Part shown: positions 43,811 to 50,848 of the stretch, piece by piece
Numbering within the stretch: position 1 is the first letter of the stretch
Layout of the letters: every line of letters starts with the position of its first letter
Assembly: GCA_040219135.1 (NCBI GenBank)
Contig: JAVJTA010000003.1
Coordinates: 186,001-250,000 of the forward strand
From: UBA7803 sp040219135
GTDB taxonomy: Bacteria > Pseudomonadota > Gammaproteobacteria > Pseudomonadales > Azotimanducaceae
Direction: 5' to 3'
DNA: 64,000 bases
Translations under genes and position numbers: made by a program
The notes under the pieces: model-generated
Databases searched by the model: none
What the model was told of the DNA's origin: nothing
Seen by the model: the letters and a program-made list of their open reading frames with translations, nothing else

Positions 43811-44053
43811 CACTTCCATTGTGACTTCCCGCATAACGTCGCCGTGATGCAAGGACAACTCGAACTCGGTGGCTGAGCCTAGTGCCCTCGGATCGTACTG
43901 ATCGCGCAGTCTGGACAGCACCAATGCGCCCAACACCGCCAGCGGGTCGCGCTGACTCAAACGAGCGGCTTCGCGTGCGATGGCGCGCAGCTGTCGCCGA
44001 GCGGCAATCCTGCCGTCTTCCACTGTCGCTGCCTGGTGCTGTTCTCTCTCCAC
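43790..44053 (-). CDS. 87-residue island protein A, paralogue of the gene at 47608-47871
   Basis: Helical, basic N-terminal half and an amphipathic second half (AVLGALVLSRLRDQYDPRAL, then ATEFELSLHHGDVMREVTMEV). About 54 of the last 73 residues match protein B by eye. Start is GTG. It lies 40 nt after the HEPN/AbiJ-like gene on the same strand and converges with the DUF6941-like gene. No family is recognised; it may be a small DNA- or phage-protein-related component. Confidence 0.7.
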   Translation of the reverse strand: MEREQHQAATVEDGRIAARRQLRAIAREAARLSQRDPLAVLGALVLSRLRDQYDPRALGSATEFELSLHHGDVMREVTMEVLCILRA

Positions 44054-44093
44054 GTCCCGGTCATGCAGGCCCCATCTCGATGGCGACCCAACC

Positions 44094-45215
44094 TTAGCTT
44101 CGTTCGATGAGACTCCTGATCCAACTCATGCAAAACTGTATGGCCCAGTTGGTCTGCTGCTGGGTCAGCTCGGGCATGGGCTCCGCGCCTGGGCCGTGTC
44201 CGAGGTCGGCACGGACGTTGCCAAAGAAGTGCTTCAGGGAATCGGCCTCCCAGACTTCGATGAATCGGCCGTTGCTCTTGCTCACAAGGTTGTCGATGTA
44301 GTGGGAAGCTCCCTTTTCGGTGCCGCGCGTCCAGCCCTTGTCGCCTGAGATAATCTTGATCGCGCTCTCAAGGGCCCTTGCAGCGTACCAGGCAGGGTCG
44401 CGTCCCCCCGAGTCGCGAAGGTCGACCGCTTCCTTCATGTCCGTATCGACGTTGGACCACTTCGAATCGTCCACCAAGATCCAGAAAGGTGTCTCGACTT
44501 CGCGCTCAACTACAGGGTCCGATGCAACCTGTATCAAGCCGTTGTGGTAGTTCAGATCGTATTGAGCCTGCCGGATACGGCTGTTGAGTTCGTCAACCGC
44601 TGCACGGAAATCCTCGTTGAGTTTCCGGTTGCTAGTCTCGAAGACCGTGGGTGACCCATCGTCACGGTAGTCCCTTCGCTTCGATGCGACACGCTGCTTC
44701 CAACCAAGCACAGTGGCGGGTAGTGTCCTGTTGGCCTCCTCTACTTCATCGCCTCGCTCACGGAACGCGATCTCGAAGAAACTAAGCCGGTTCTTCATAA
44801 ACGTATCGGGGTCGCAGCTCGCGTCGAAATCCTTGCACACGTACTGCTTGCAGACGTAATCCCAAGACCAAGTACCTCTATGCGTATGCGTATTGCCACC
44901 GACGGTGGTTGGGTAGGAGTAGGCGCGCGGGCTAAGTTCGTGCACACCGAGTTCCGTACTCAATCGGTCGTGGATAACCTTCCACTTCATCTGAGCCGGC
45001 TCGTTCGTCTTCCCATTTGTGTACGGTGGGTACAACTGCTCAGTGACGATGCGGAATGCCTGCACGATGAAGCGCCGGTCGCGTTCATCGAACCGCTCCC
45101 AGATGGGTACGTCCGCGTAGCGGTAGGCGAAGATGTCGGTTAGCACTCTCTCCGTCCCATGTTGAGGCACACCTTCGGACAGGAGTATATCCGCGACAGT
45201 CGGCCAGCGCCGCAT
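44094..45215 (-). CDS. HEPN-domain abortive-infection-type protein (AbiJ/STM4504-like)
   Basis: The product has 373 residues. The C-terminal domain is HEPN-like: a helix AARALESAIKIIS, then a variable part, then GNVRADLGHGPG, holding the HEPN RNase motif R-x4-H as Arg335 and His340. The residue after Arg is Ala rather than the commonest Asn/Asp/His. The N-terminal half (VLTDIFAYRY... to about residue 240) resembles AbiJ N-terminal domains only loosely. Such proteins cleave RNA on phage infection. ATG 45215 is used; an in-frame extension to 45332 overlaps the upstream gene. The ribosome site is weak. Confidence 0.6.
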   Translation of the reverse strand: MRRWPTVADILLSEGVPQHGTERVLTDIFAYRYADVPIWERFDERDRRFIVQAFRIVTEQLYPPYTNGKTNEPAQMKWKVIHDRLSTELGVHELSPRAYSYPTTVGGNTHTHRGTWSWDYVCKQYVCKDFDASCDPDTFMKNRLSFFEIAFRERGDEVEEANRTLPATVLGWKQRVASKRRDYRDDGSPTVFETSNRKLNEDFRAAVDELNSRIRQAQYDLNYHNGLIQVASDPVVEREVETPFWILVDDSKWSNVDTDMKEAVDLRDSGGRDPAWYAARALESAIKIISGDKGWTRGTEKGASHYIDNLVSKSNGRFIEVWEADSLKHFFGNVRADLGHGPGAEPMPELTQQQTNWAIQFCMSWIRSLIERS

Positions 45216-45267
45216 CGTCAAAGAGAGGTGTCCGGTCAGTACGCCAGGGTGGGCCGATGACCCACCG

Positions 45268-45618
45268 CTATTGGCTGTAGAGAATTCGGTAGCCCAGATA
45301 CAATGGAACTGCCAGCAGGACAGCGTGGACACCGAAGACGATCAACGACCAGACCCCTCGTCCCATCCACTCCAGCAAAGCTGGCCTATTCCCAGACGTA
45401 TCAATCTGTCGCTCCATCGCTCCGAGAATGTTGTTCAGGAACAGCGACACAATCCCGAAGCAAAAGAATAGGAGCGATGCGTCGGCCACCTGTTGATTGC
45501 TGAACACCAGGAATGGCCCCGAAACCAGTGACGCGCCGAAGAATCCGACACCAATCGCCAACTCGACGCCGTAGTAGACATTCAGGTACCTATGCAGAAC
45601 TCCGACAACAGCGTCCAC
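45268..45618 (-). CDS. Small membrane protein with three helices, island cargo
   Basis: From the GTG at 45618, 2 nt after the previous stop, it has 116 residues. Three hydrophobic segments are seen: GVGFFGASLVSGPFLVF, LLFFCFGIVSLFLNNILGA and LIVFGVHAVLLAVPLYLGY. No known family. It is the third of three adjacent small membrane genes and lies just upstream of the HEPN gene. Confidence 0.6.
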   Translation of the reverse strand: MDAVVGVLHRYLNVYYGVELAIGVGFFGASLVSGPFLVFSNQQVADASLLFFCFGIVSLFLNNILGAMERQIDTSGNRPALLEWMGRGVWSLIVFGVHAVLLAVPLYLGYRILYSQ

Positions 45619-45620
45619 GG

Positions 45621-45857
45621 TCAGGACGAGCCTCCCACGGACTCCACGGGCCGCGTGTGTCGCGGCCATTCGATGAAGGCGAACACCCAGATGGCAATGG
45701 CGTTGGCTAACGGGATCCACATCACGATGGTCCACCAGCCGCTGTAGCCCGCCCGCCGAAGTATCCGAACATAGCACCACGCTGGGAGGACAATGAAGAA
45801 CGGGAGACCGATGAATAGGAGAAAGACGAGATTGACTAGTCCAGCATCGCCAGCCAT
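45621..45857 (-). CDS. Small membrane protein with RILRRAGYSGWW motif, island cargo
   Basis: The product has 78 residues from the ATG at 45857, preceded by AGGAGG 9 nt upstream. Two helices are seen (NLVFLLFIGLPFFIVLPA and IVMWIPLANAIAIWVFAF), joined by RILRRAGYSGWW, a loop typical of DUF805/GWW-type small membrane proteins. The ribosome site lies inside the upstream gene's 3' end, so translation is coupled. Confidence 0.65.
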   Translation of the reverse strand: MAGDAGLVNLVFLLFIGLPFFIVLPAWCYVRILRRAGYSGWWTIVMWIPLANAIAIWVFAFIEWPRHTRPVESVGGSS

Positions 45858-45858
45858 T

Positions 45859-46053
45859 TCAACCAACCTCCTGATCTGACCATGGACGAAATGCCAGCAC
45901 ACCGAGTATGACCAGATAGCCGATGCCAGTTGGCAATAGCAACGACCACCACGGGCTCAGACCAGCCTTCTTTAGAATCCGCCAGATGGGTATCCAGGTC
46001 AGTACCAGAACTACGACAAGTTGGATGAGTTCCGGCATACCGGATTCTTGCAT
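45859..46053 (-). CDS. Small membrane protein related to its downstream neighbour, island cargo
   Basis: The product has 64 residues with two helices (LIQLVVVLVLTWIPIW and LLLPTGIGYLVILGVLAF) around RILKKAGLSPWW, a shorter copy of the motif in the gene at 45621-45857. Its stop is 1 nt from that gene's ATG. It probably arose by duplication. A second in-frame Met (MPELIQ) is an alternative start. Confidence 0.55.
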   Translation of the reverse strand: MQESGMPELIQLVVVLVLTWIPIWRILKKAGLSPWWSLLLPTGIGYLVILGVLAFRPWSDQEVG

Positions 46054-46129
46054 TGGAAGCCCCCCCCTTTTCTATCCACCGCCGTCGAATTCGAACTGGG
46101 CCTGCACAAAATGGACGAAGCACGGGAAG

Positions 46130-46705
46130 TCACGGCGGAAGTGCTGGTGGTTTTTCGGACGTTTGCTGGGATTCTCTCGACTCGTTCCGGCTCGGAGTTT
46201 CAGTTGAGGTTGGACCAACAAGGTACTCGCTGAGCCTCAGCACCTGACGGTGAAGGCTATCGAGTAGGCGCTCCATCGCAGATACCCGGGTTCTGTTCTC
46301 CGCCTCCGCCCTGGCGAGGGAATCCGCTCGATCTTGTATTCCTTCGACTGACCTTGCCAGCGAATTCAAGTCCGATTCCACACTCCCGATCCACCTCCCC
46401 GCTGCACCGACCAGCGTGATTAAGACGAGAATGGCGCTTATGGTCTGCCACCTGAACACAACGTTCTTTAGCATGTTCAGGGTAACTGGTGTGTCGTCGG
46501 GGTGGGCAGCCGGTGGGACTGTATACTCGGTGTAGCCAGTGTCGCGTTGAAATCTCTGTGAAGCTGTGGCGTGGTCCTCTACAGCAGGTTCTTCCGGCTC
46601 ATCGTCCGTGGCACTTGTCTCTACCCTCGAGAGATCAGTTTTAGCCTTCCTCACCGGTCCTGGAGGTCGTCTGCCGGAGCGGCCGCGTCGACTCGGTTTC
46701 GTCAC
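46130..46705 (-). CDS. Membrane-anchored coiled-coil protein, island cargo
   Basis: The product has 191 residues. The N-terminus is basic and disordered (MTKPSRRGRSGRRPPGPVRK), one membrane helix spans about 87-108 (TISAILVLITLVGAAG), and a coiled coil runs about 108-160 (SLARSVEGIQDRADSLARAE). The tail is Ser/Pro-rich. It overlaps the upstream gene by 4 nt (ATGA). It looks like a membrane-inserting or membrane-tethered partner of the 46702-47430 protein. Confidence 0.6.
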   Translation of the reverse strand: MTKPSRRGRSGRRPPGPVRKAKTDLSRVETSATDDEPEEPAVEDHATASQRFQRDTGYTEYTVPPAAHPDDTPVTLNMLKNVVFRWQTISAILVLITLVGAAGRWIGSVESDLNSLARSVEGIQDRADSLARAEAENRTRVSAMERLLDSLHRQVLRLSEYLVGPTSTETPSRNESRESQQTSEKPPALPP

Positions 46706-47430
46706 GGTGGGTAACCTTCGATTTCCTTCAGGATTTTGTCCAGTCGGGCGAACTCCCTCTCGAAGGTTCTCGAAACTTGGGCGGCCGAACGGGGTACATC
46801 ACTAGTCAACCAAGGCATGTAATACCTCTGAACATCGAGGTTCGCGTTAACCGCATCGTCCTCGGGATGCTCAGTGTCAAGACTGGAGGCATAGTACGAA
46901 TGAATGATGTTGACGTAGTCGCTCTTTTCCAGATCCGGAGCGAGCCCTTCCTTGGTCTGGCGTCGTTCTTCAAATCGAAGGTTCAACTTAAAAGGGTTCG
47001 GAATGTCCAGGTTCATCAATCGGTGAAATAGAGACCGATGAGCACTCTTACCCCAGATTCGAGTTTCTGCCACGATCCCGATTCTTCGGACATCTCTAAA
47101 GTGTAACGTCTCATCCAACACCTTCCAGATGGCGTCGAACTCTCTGAGGAACTCCCCAAGGTCTATCGAAGATTCCAGGTCGTAGGCATCCTTCGTGAAG
47201 ATGACATCAGCAGGTTGCATAGTGAGGACATTCGAATTGTCCTCGCTGGCCAGTCGATAGGCTCCCTTCTCAACGTTGGTGCCAATTGTGTGGAAGTAGT
47301 CAGGAGCTAGCGGTTTCGTCGATCCTCGGGCTGCAAGAAGGGAATCAACTAGGCTTCCTCCGAGCGTGTGGAGCCGAAAGACCTTCAGTGCAGGCCGGAC
47401 TCCGATAGTCAGCTTCTGAATGTCGATCAT
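46702..47430 (-). CDS. Unknown 242-residue soluble protein, island cargo
   Basis: Soluble alpha/beta protein. DVRRIGIVAETRIWGKSAHR and NANLDVQRYYMPWLTSDVPR are conserved-looking cores, and the C-terminus is a helix (TFEREFARLDKILKEIE). The layout loosely recalls TIGR04255-type proteins, but this is weak. It is translated before, and overlaps, the membrane coiled-coil gene. A two-component sensor-effector unit is one reading; it is an inference. Confidence 0.55.
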   Translation of the reverse strand: MIDIQKLTIGVRPALKVFRLHTLGGSLVDSLLAARGSTKPLAPDYFHTIGTNVEKGAYRLASEDNSNVLTMQPADVIFTKDAYDLESSIDLGEFLREFDAIWKVLDETLHFRDVRRIGIVAETRIWGKSAHRSLFHRLMNLDIPNPFKLNLRFEERRQTKEGLAPDLEKSDYVNIIHSYYASSLDTEHPEDDAVNANLDVQRYYMPWLTSDVPRSAAQVSRTFEREFARLDKILKEIEGYPP

Positions 47431-47607
47431 GCTGTTCCCCCTAGTTCAACAAGAATACCAAAATGGGCGACAGCAGTGGCGACACGCTACGACGCAAGCG
47501 AGTCCATCACTTGGACGGTGACTTCCCGGAGCTGGCTTTGCTGGGTTTCGCCATCTGAATTACCCCGTTAGTGTTCAAAAGTGGGGTAACCATAGACCCC
47601 ATCTTAA

Positions 47608-47871
47608 TCAAGCTTCCAGGATCGCCATTACCTCGGCCGTGACTTCCCGTACCACGTCCATGTGGTGCAATCCAATCTCGAACTCCGTGGCGGTGGCCAA
47701 CGCACGTGGGTCGTATTGATCACGCAGCTGAGAGAGCACTAGCGCGCCGAGAACGGCTTGCGCATCGCGGCCGCTGATCCGAGATGCTTCGTTGGCGATC
47801 CGCCGCAGTTGGGCGCGTGCTGCGATCCGGTTGGCGCTGGAGTGGTAGTCACGTTGGGTAGTCGATGCCAT
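47608..47871 (-). CDS. 87-residue island protein B, paralogue of the gene at 43790-44053
   Basis: Same length and layout as protein A: NRIAARAQLRRIANEASRIS, then AVLGALVLSQLRDQYDPRAL and ATEFEIGLHHMDVVREV. GGAAG lies about 6 nt upstream of the ATG. Its start overlaps the 3' end of the HTH gene by 23 nt, so it is a co-translated partner of the HTH/terminase-like protein in the backbone of the island. Confidence 0.75.
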   Translation of the reverse strand: MASTTQRDYHSSANRIAARAQLRRIANEASRISGRDAQAVLGALVLSQLRDQYDPRALATATEFEIGLHHMDVVREVTAEVMAILEA

Positions 47872-48286
47872 CGAAGTCTTCCAATCGATTCAAGATCTCG
47901 GCGATTTGTTGGGCGGCATCCTCAGGCGTGTGAGTCACGGTCGCATGGGCTGGCATTGAGTATCGCAAGACGGCATTGCAGGCGGCGATCTTCTCGCGTG
48001 GCGCGACTGCGGGATCGAACAATAGTTGCCGCAGAGTCGATACTGCGGATTCAGCGAGACCGTAGATTGCGCTCTGCGCATGCCGGTGGGCCTCGCGGCG
48101 CAGGCGGTGGAGTTCCGCCCGAAAAGGTCCGTGCGCCGACGACCAATTTCTGATCGTGCCCCAAGCTACGCCCACTTCGGCGGCCGTTTCTTTCGGTGCC
48201 ATTCCGGATGCGAGCAGGGCAACGGCGTGCTGCTGCTGTACGGTCAACTCTTGAATGGGAACTAGTTCTGCGGTCTGATCAGTCAC
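47849..48286 (-). CDS. HTH (terminase small subunit-like) protein, island backbone
   Basis: The product has 145 residues. The N-terminal HTH (LTVQQQHAVALLASGMAPKE, then TAAEVGVAWGTIRNW) resembles phage terminase small subunit or transposase-type HTH domains. The helical C-terminus (REKIAACNAVLRYSM) also fits small-terminase-like proteins of satellite elements. It may recognise the element's packaging or replication site. It is followed by the overlapping gene for protein B and lies 77 nt from the integrase gene. Confidence 0.6.
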   Translation of the reverse strand: MTDQTAELVPIQELTVQQQHAVALLASGMAPKETAAEVGVAWGTIRNWSSAHGPFRAELHRLRREAHRHAQSAIYGLAESAVSTLRQLLFDPAVAPREKIAACNAVLRYSMPAHATVTHTPEDAAQQIAEILNRLEDFDGIDYPT

Positions 48287-48363
48287 CGTTAGTCACCCAC
48301 GCGGCGGCGGTTCGCCTTTGTGTTCGGTTTTTCGTGAAGGGTGGGGGGTGCCCACCCCCTAGG

Positions 48364-49626
48364 TCATGCGGACTTGGCGTTGATTGCGGTGACGGTCGCT
48401 GCTTTCACTGGCTTGCTGTCGATGAACTTGGCCCAGTCCCGCATCAGCCGGGTACGGGCTTCGATCAGTTCATCACGAGCGTACGCTGCCCGGGTGCTGT
48501 CGCTGTTCACATGGCCCAGGGCCAATTCCGATACCTCGTCAGCGTAGCTGGTGCGGCTGCGAGCCCAGTCCTTACCAGTCGAGCGGAAGCCGTGAATGGT
48601 GGCGCTAACTTCCATGCGCCGCAGGACCGCCGTGAGGGCCATGTCAGAGAGCGCACCGCCACGGGGCGCCCAGAATACGAACGTTGAGTCTTTGTGGCGG
48701 GGGAGGGCTTTCAGGAGCTTGACGGCGGGCTCAGAGAGCGGCACCCGGTGCGCCTTCCCGTTCTTCGACTTCGATGCAGGCACCGTCCAGACCTTAGCCT
48801 CCAGGTCGATATCGGCCCACTCGACGCGCCGGACCTCGCCAGACCGTGCCCAAGTATAAATGAGGAACTCGACGGCGCGGGCCGCTATACCATCGCGGCT
48901 GCGCAGATCGACGATGAAAGGGTTTATCTCTGCGAAGGGTAGGGCTTTGTGGTGCTGCACCGGCTTCGCCTTGCGGATGCCAGTAGTGTCGGCCAGACGG
49001 GTGTCCAGCACGCCCCGCCATACCGCCGGGTTCGGACCGGGGTGCAGCCCGCCGGCGATGGCGTAGCCAATTATCTTCTCAAGGTTCTGTCGGATCTTGC
49101 GGGCCATGTCGAGGTGATCCGCCCAGATCGGTGCGAGCACGGATTCCACGTGTGCAAGCTCAACATCCTTGACCAGCATGGCCCCAATCTTCGGATAGAC
49201 GTGCATGGTCATCGTGCTCTGCCACCGCTTCTTATGCTTCTCGCTATAGCCTGTGGCTTCAATCCTGGCCGCGTAGAAGGCTTGGGCCACCTGCCGGAAG
49301 GTCTGGGCCTTCGCCTGCTCGGCAATGCGCTCCTGGCGCTTCCTGTGGCGTTCTGCAATGGGATCACCGCCATCGCGTACCTGGCGGTGAAGGTCGCGGG
49401 CCAGATCGCGGGCCTCGGCAAGCGTGATTTCGGTAGTGGACCCCAGACCCATGTCCCGAAGCTTGTTGGTGGCCCGGTCTCGCCATCGGAATATCCAGGA
49501 GCCGGTACCGGCGGTTGTGGTCTTGAGGTAAAGCCCCCTGGCTCCCGCGTCGCTGTAGAGCTTGGGAAGGGCCTTCTTGATGCGGGAATCGATGCCCGCG
49601 ACGGTGAGACTGGTTTGCTTGCCCAT
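48364..49626 (-). CDS. P4-family tyrosine recombinase (integrase)
   Basis: Catalyses integration and excision at tRNA-Glu. It has 420 residues: an Arm-DNA-binding N-terminal domain (GLYLKTTTAGTGSWIFRWRD and LGSTTEITLAEARDLARDLH), a core-binding domain, and the catalytic domain. Catalytic residues seen are Arg261 (TWARSGEVR), His345 and Arg348 (HGFR), His372 (LGHVN) and Tyr382 (AAYARD). The ATG at 49626 follows GAGAGG; the upstream in-frame ATG (49659) lies among arm-type repeats. Confidence 0.95.
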   Translation of the reverse strand: MGKQTSLTVAGIDSRIKKALPKLYSDAGARGLYLKTTTAGTGSWIFRWRDRATNKLRDMGLGSTTEITLAEARDLARDLHRQVRDGGDPIAERHRKRQERIAEQAKAQTFRQVAQAFYAARIEATGYSEKHKKRWQSTMTMHVYPKIGAMLVKDVELAHVESVLAPIWADHLDMARKIRQNLEKIIGYAIAGGLHPGPNPAVWRGVLDTRLADTTGIRKAKPVQHHKALPFAEINPFIVDLRSRDGIAARAVEFLIYTWARSGEVRRVEWADIDLEAKVWTVPASKSKNGKAHRVPLSEPAVKLLKALPRHKDSTFVFWAPRGGALSDMALTAVLRRMEVSATIHGFRSTGKDWARSRTSYADEVSELALGHVNSDSTRAAYARDELIEARTRLMRDWAKFIDSKPVKAATVTAINAKSA

Positions 49627-49641
49627 CTGCCTCTCTGACGC

Positions 49642-49662
49642 AGCCCATACTGAGCCCATACC
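49642..49662 (+). repeat. Candidate integrase arm-type sites, right end
   Basis: AGCCCATAC at 49642-49650 and GAGCCCATACC at 49652-49662, in direct orientation 131-151 bp inside attR, next to the integrase start. Matching nonamers occur at 42182-42203 by attL. Confidence 0.6.
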
Positions 49663-49792
49663 TTACATCGGGTTCTTTTGAGACACAACAAGATTGTTTG
49701 GGAGAGATGATGGCTACTTTATCAGTGTTTTAACAGGGCTATGGACGACGTCTGGCGTCTCAGGAGAAATCACAGAATCTTAATCATGGAGT

Positions 49793-49807
49793 CCCTAGGG
49801 GACGCCA
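49793..49807 (+). repeat. attR core, copy of tRNA-Glu 3' end
   Basis: Identical 15-bp CCCTAGGGGACGCCA. It is preceded by GAGT instead of the tRNA's CTC, and it marks the end of the island. Chromosomal sequence resumes here. Confidence 0.9.
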
Positions 49808-49856
49808 CCTCCGCCTTTCCAACAGCCTCTGAAATCCATGCGTCGCGTCCCAGCGG

Positions 49857-50825
49857 TCATCTGCCGCCGCACCAGCGCAACAGCTCCCGGGCCGTGGGAT
49901 TGACCACGGCGGGTAGCAGATCGGTAACCTCAGGGTCGACGCGCTGCAGTCGCAACACGTCGCTGGCCCGGTAGCCCGGCAGCCAGCCGCAGAACCCGAA
50001 GCCCGCCGAGTGTGCGATCTCGACGGCGGCGTCGATTCCGGGGTCGGCCAGGGACAGGTCGACCTGGAGACACGGCAACGGCCGCGCCCGCAGGTCCGCA
50101 AGCGTGGTGTCCAGATCGGCGCCGGCGCTGCGGATCTCCAGCCGGGCAAGCCCCCGGCGCGGTTGACTCGTCAGAACGCTCGCCGTGGTCGACGGCAGCG
50201 GGCGGGACGGTGCGGTCAGCCAGGTGCGATTCAAACACGGCGGCCGGGCCAGATTCCGCAGCAGATCGGCGTAGCGGGCCGGGAGATATACCGACGGCGT
50301 CGGACAGTCACCGAGAGGATTGAAGACGATGGTGCAGGCGCCGCGCAGGCGTTGCCGGTTCGGACCGGTCTGGCCGTCTGTTTCCGCTGGCACGTAGCCG
50401 AGCATCAGACCGGTCTCGAATCCTTCCTTCACGGACTGTCGCTGCATGATGTGGTGGGCGGTTGTGGGGTAGTGCAGGTAGGCTGGGAAGCCGCGTTCGG
50501 CGCACCAGTCGGACAGGGCCCGGCCGATCCGCCAGGCGAGACCGCCGCCCCGCGCCGTCGGATCGACCACCGTGTTGCCCAGTTCGGCGACCTGGGCGTC
50601 CGGATGGCACACCATGGCCATGTGGCCGAGTATCCGGCCCTCGGGGGTCAGGGCGCCCACGCTGCTCAGACGTCCGCTGCCGATCTCCGTGGCCAGGGCG
50701 CTGGCGTCGTAGAACAACCCGTTGGCGTAGCTGTCGCCATAGACCCGGGTGAAGCAGGCGACGATGGCCGCCGCGTGCCCGGCGTCGAGTCGCCTGATCT
50801 CGAGTTCCCGGGTTGCGTCCGCCAT
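49857..50825 (-). CDS. GNAT-like N-acetyltransferase-domain protein
   Basis: The product has 322 residues. REL EIRRLDAGHAAAIVACF-type start; ILGHMAMVCHPDAQVAELGN and VVDPTARGGGLAWRIGRAL hold the acetyl-CoA-binding core of GNAT proteins. The C-terminal half has a second, weaker GNAT-like pattern (AGFGFCGWLPGYRASDVLRL), so it is probably a double domain. It begins 24 nt after the RimK-like gene, with a perfect hairpin between them. Confidence 0.7.
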   Translation of the reverse strand: MADATRELEIRRLDAGHAAAIVACFTRVYGDSYANGLFYDASALATEIGSGRLSSVGALTPEGRILGHMAMVCHPDAQVAELGNTVVDPTARGGGLAWRIGRALSDWCAERGFPAYLHYPTTAHHIMQRQSVKEGFETGLMLGYVPAETDGQTGPNRQRLRGACTIVFNPLGDCPTPSVYLPARYADLLRNLARPPCLNRTWLTAPSRPLPSTTASVLTSQPRRGLARLEIRSAGADLDTTLADLRARPLPCLQVDLSLADPGIDAAVEIAHSAGFGFCGWLPGYRASDVLRLQRVDPEVTDLLPAVVNPTARELLRWCGGR

Positions 50826-50844
50826 CGTTGCAGATGCTGCAACG
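50826..50844. other. Perfect 8-bp inverted repeat between the RimK-like and acetyltransferase genes
   Basis: CGTTGCAG-ATG-CTGCAACG lies at the 5' edge of the acetyltransferase start codon. It leaves almost no room for a ribosome site there. It has no T run on either strand, so it is not a classical terminator. Confidence 0.5.
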
Positions 50845-50848
50845 CGGA

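Larger units (their letters stand above)
42114..49807. mobile_element. 7.7-kb tRNA-Glu-integrated genomic island with P4-type integrase
   Basis: Boundaries are the 15-bp direct repeat CCCTAGGGGACGCCA in the 3' end of tRNA-Glu and its copy at 49793-49807. A tyrosine recombinase lies next to the right end and candidate arm-type sites lie near both ends. Inside are more AT-rich genes, mostly without known function, including a HEPN/AbiJ-like protein and a pair of 87-residue paralogues. No replication, conjugation or capsid genes are seen. The element is therefore either defective for self-transfer or a satellite that relies on helpers. Confidence 0.9.

Noticed and set aside
44880..45143. Plus-strand 87-codon frame inside the HEPN gene
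   Set aside because: Equal in length to proteins A and B only by chance; no sequence similarity, and it is antisense to the HEPN gene.
47464..47562. 32-codon plus and 15-codon minus frames in the gap between protein B and the two-gene unit
   Set aside because: Neither has a convincing ribosome site or similarity; too short to support. The gap also has a weak TACCCC/GGGGTA hairpin without a T run.
48339..48357. GGGTGGG-GGGTG-CCCACCC hairpin between the integrase and the HTH gene
   Set aside because: It folds well, but no T run follows on either strand, so a terminator is not supported.
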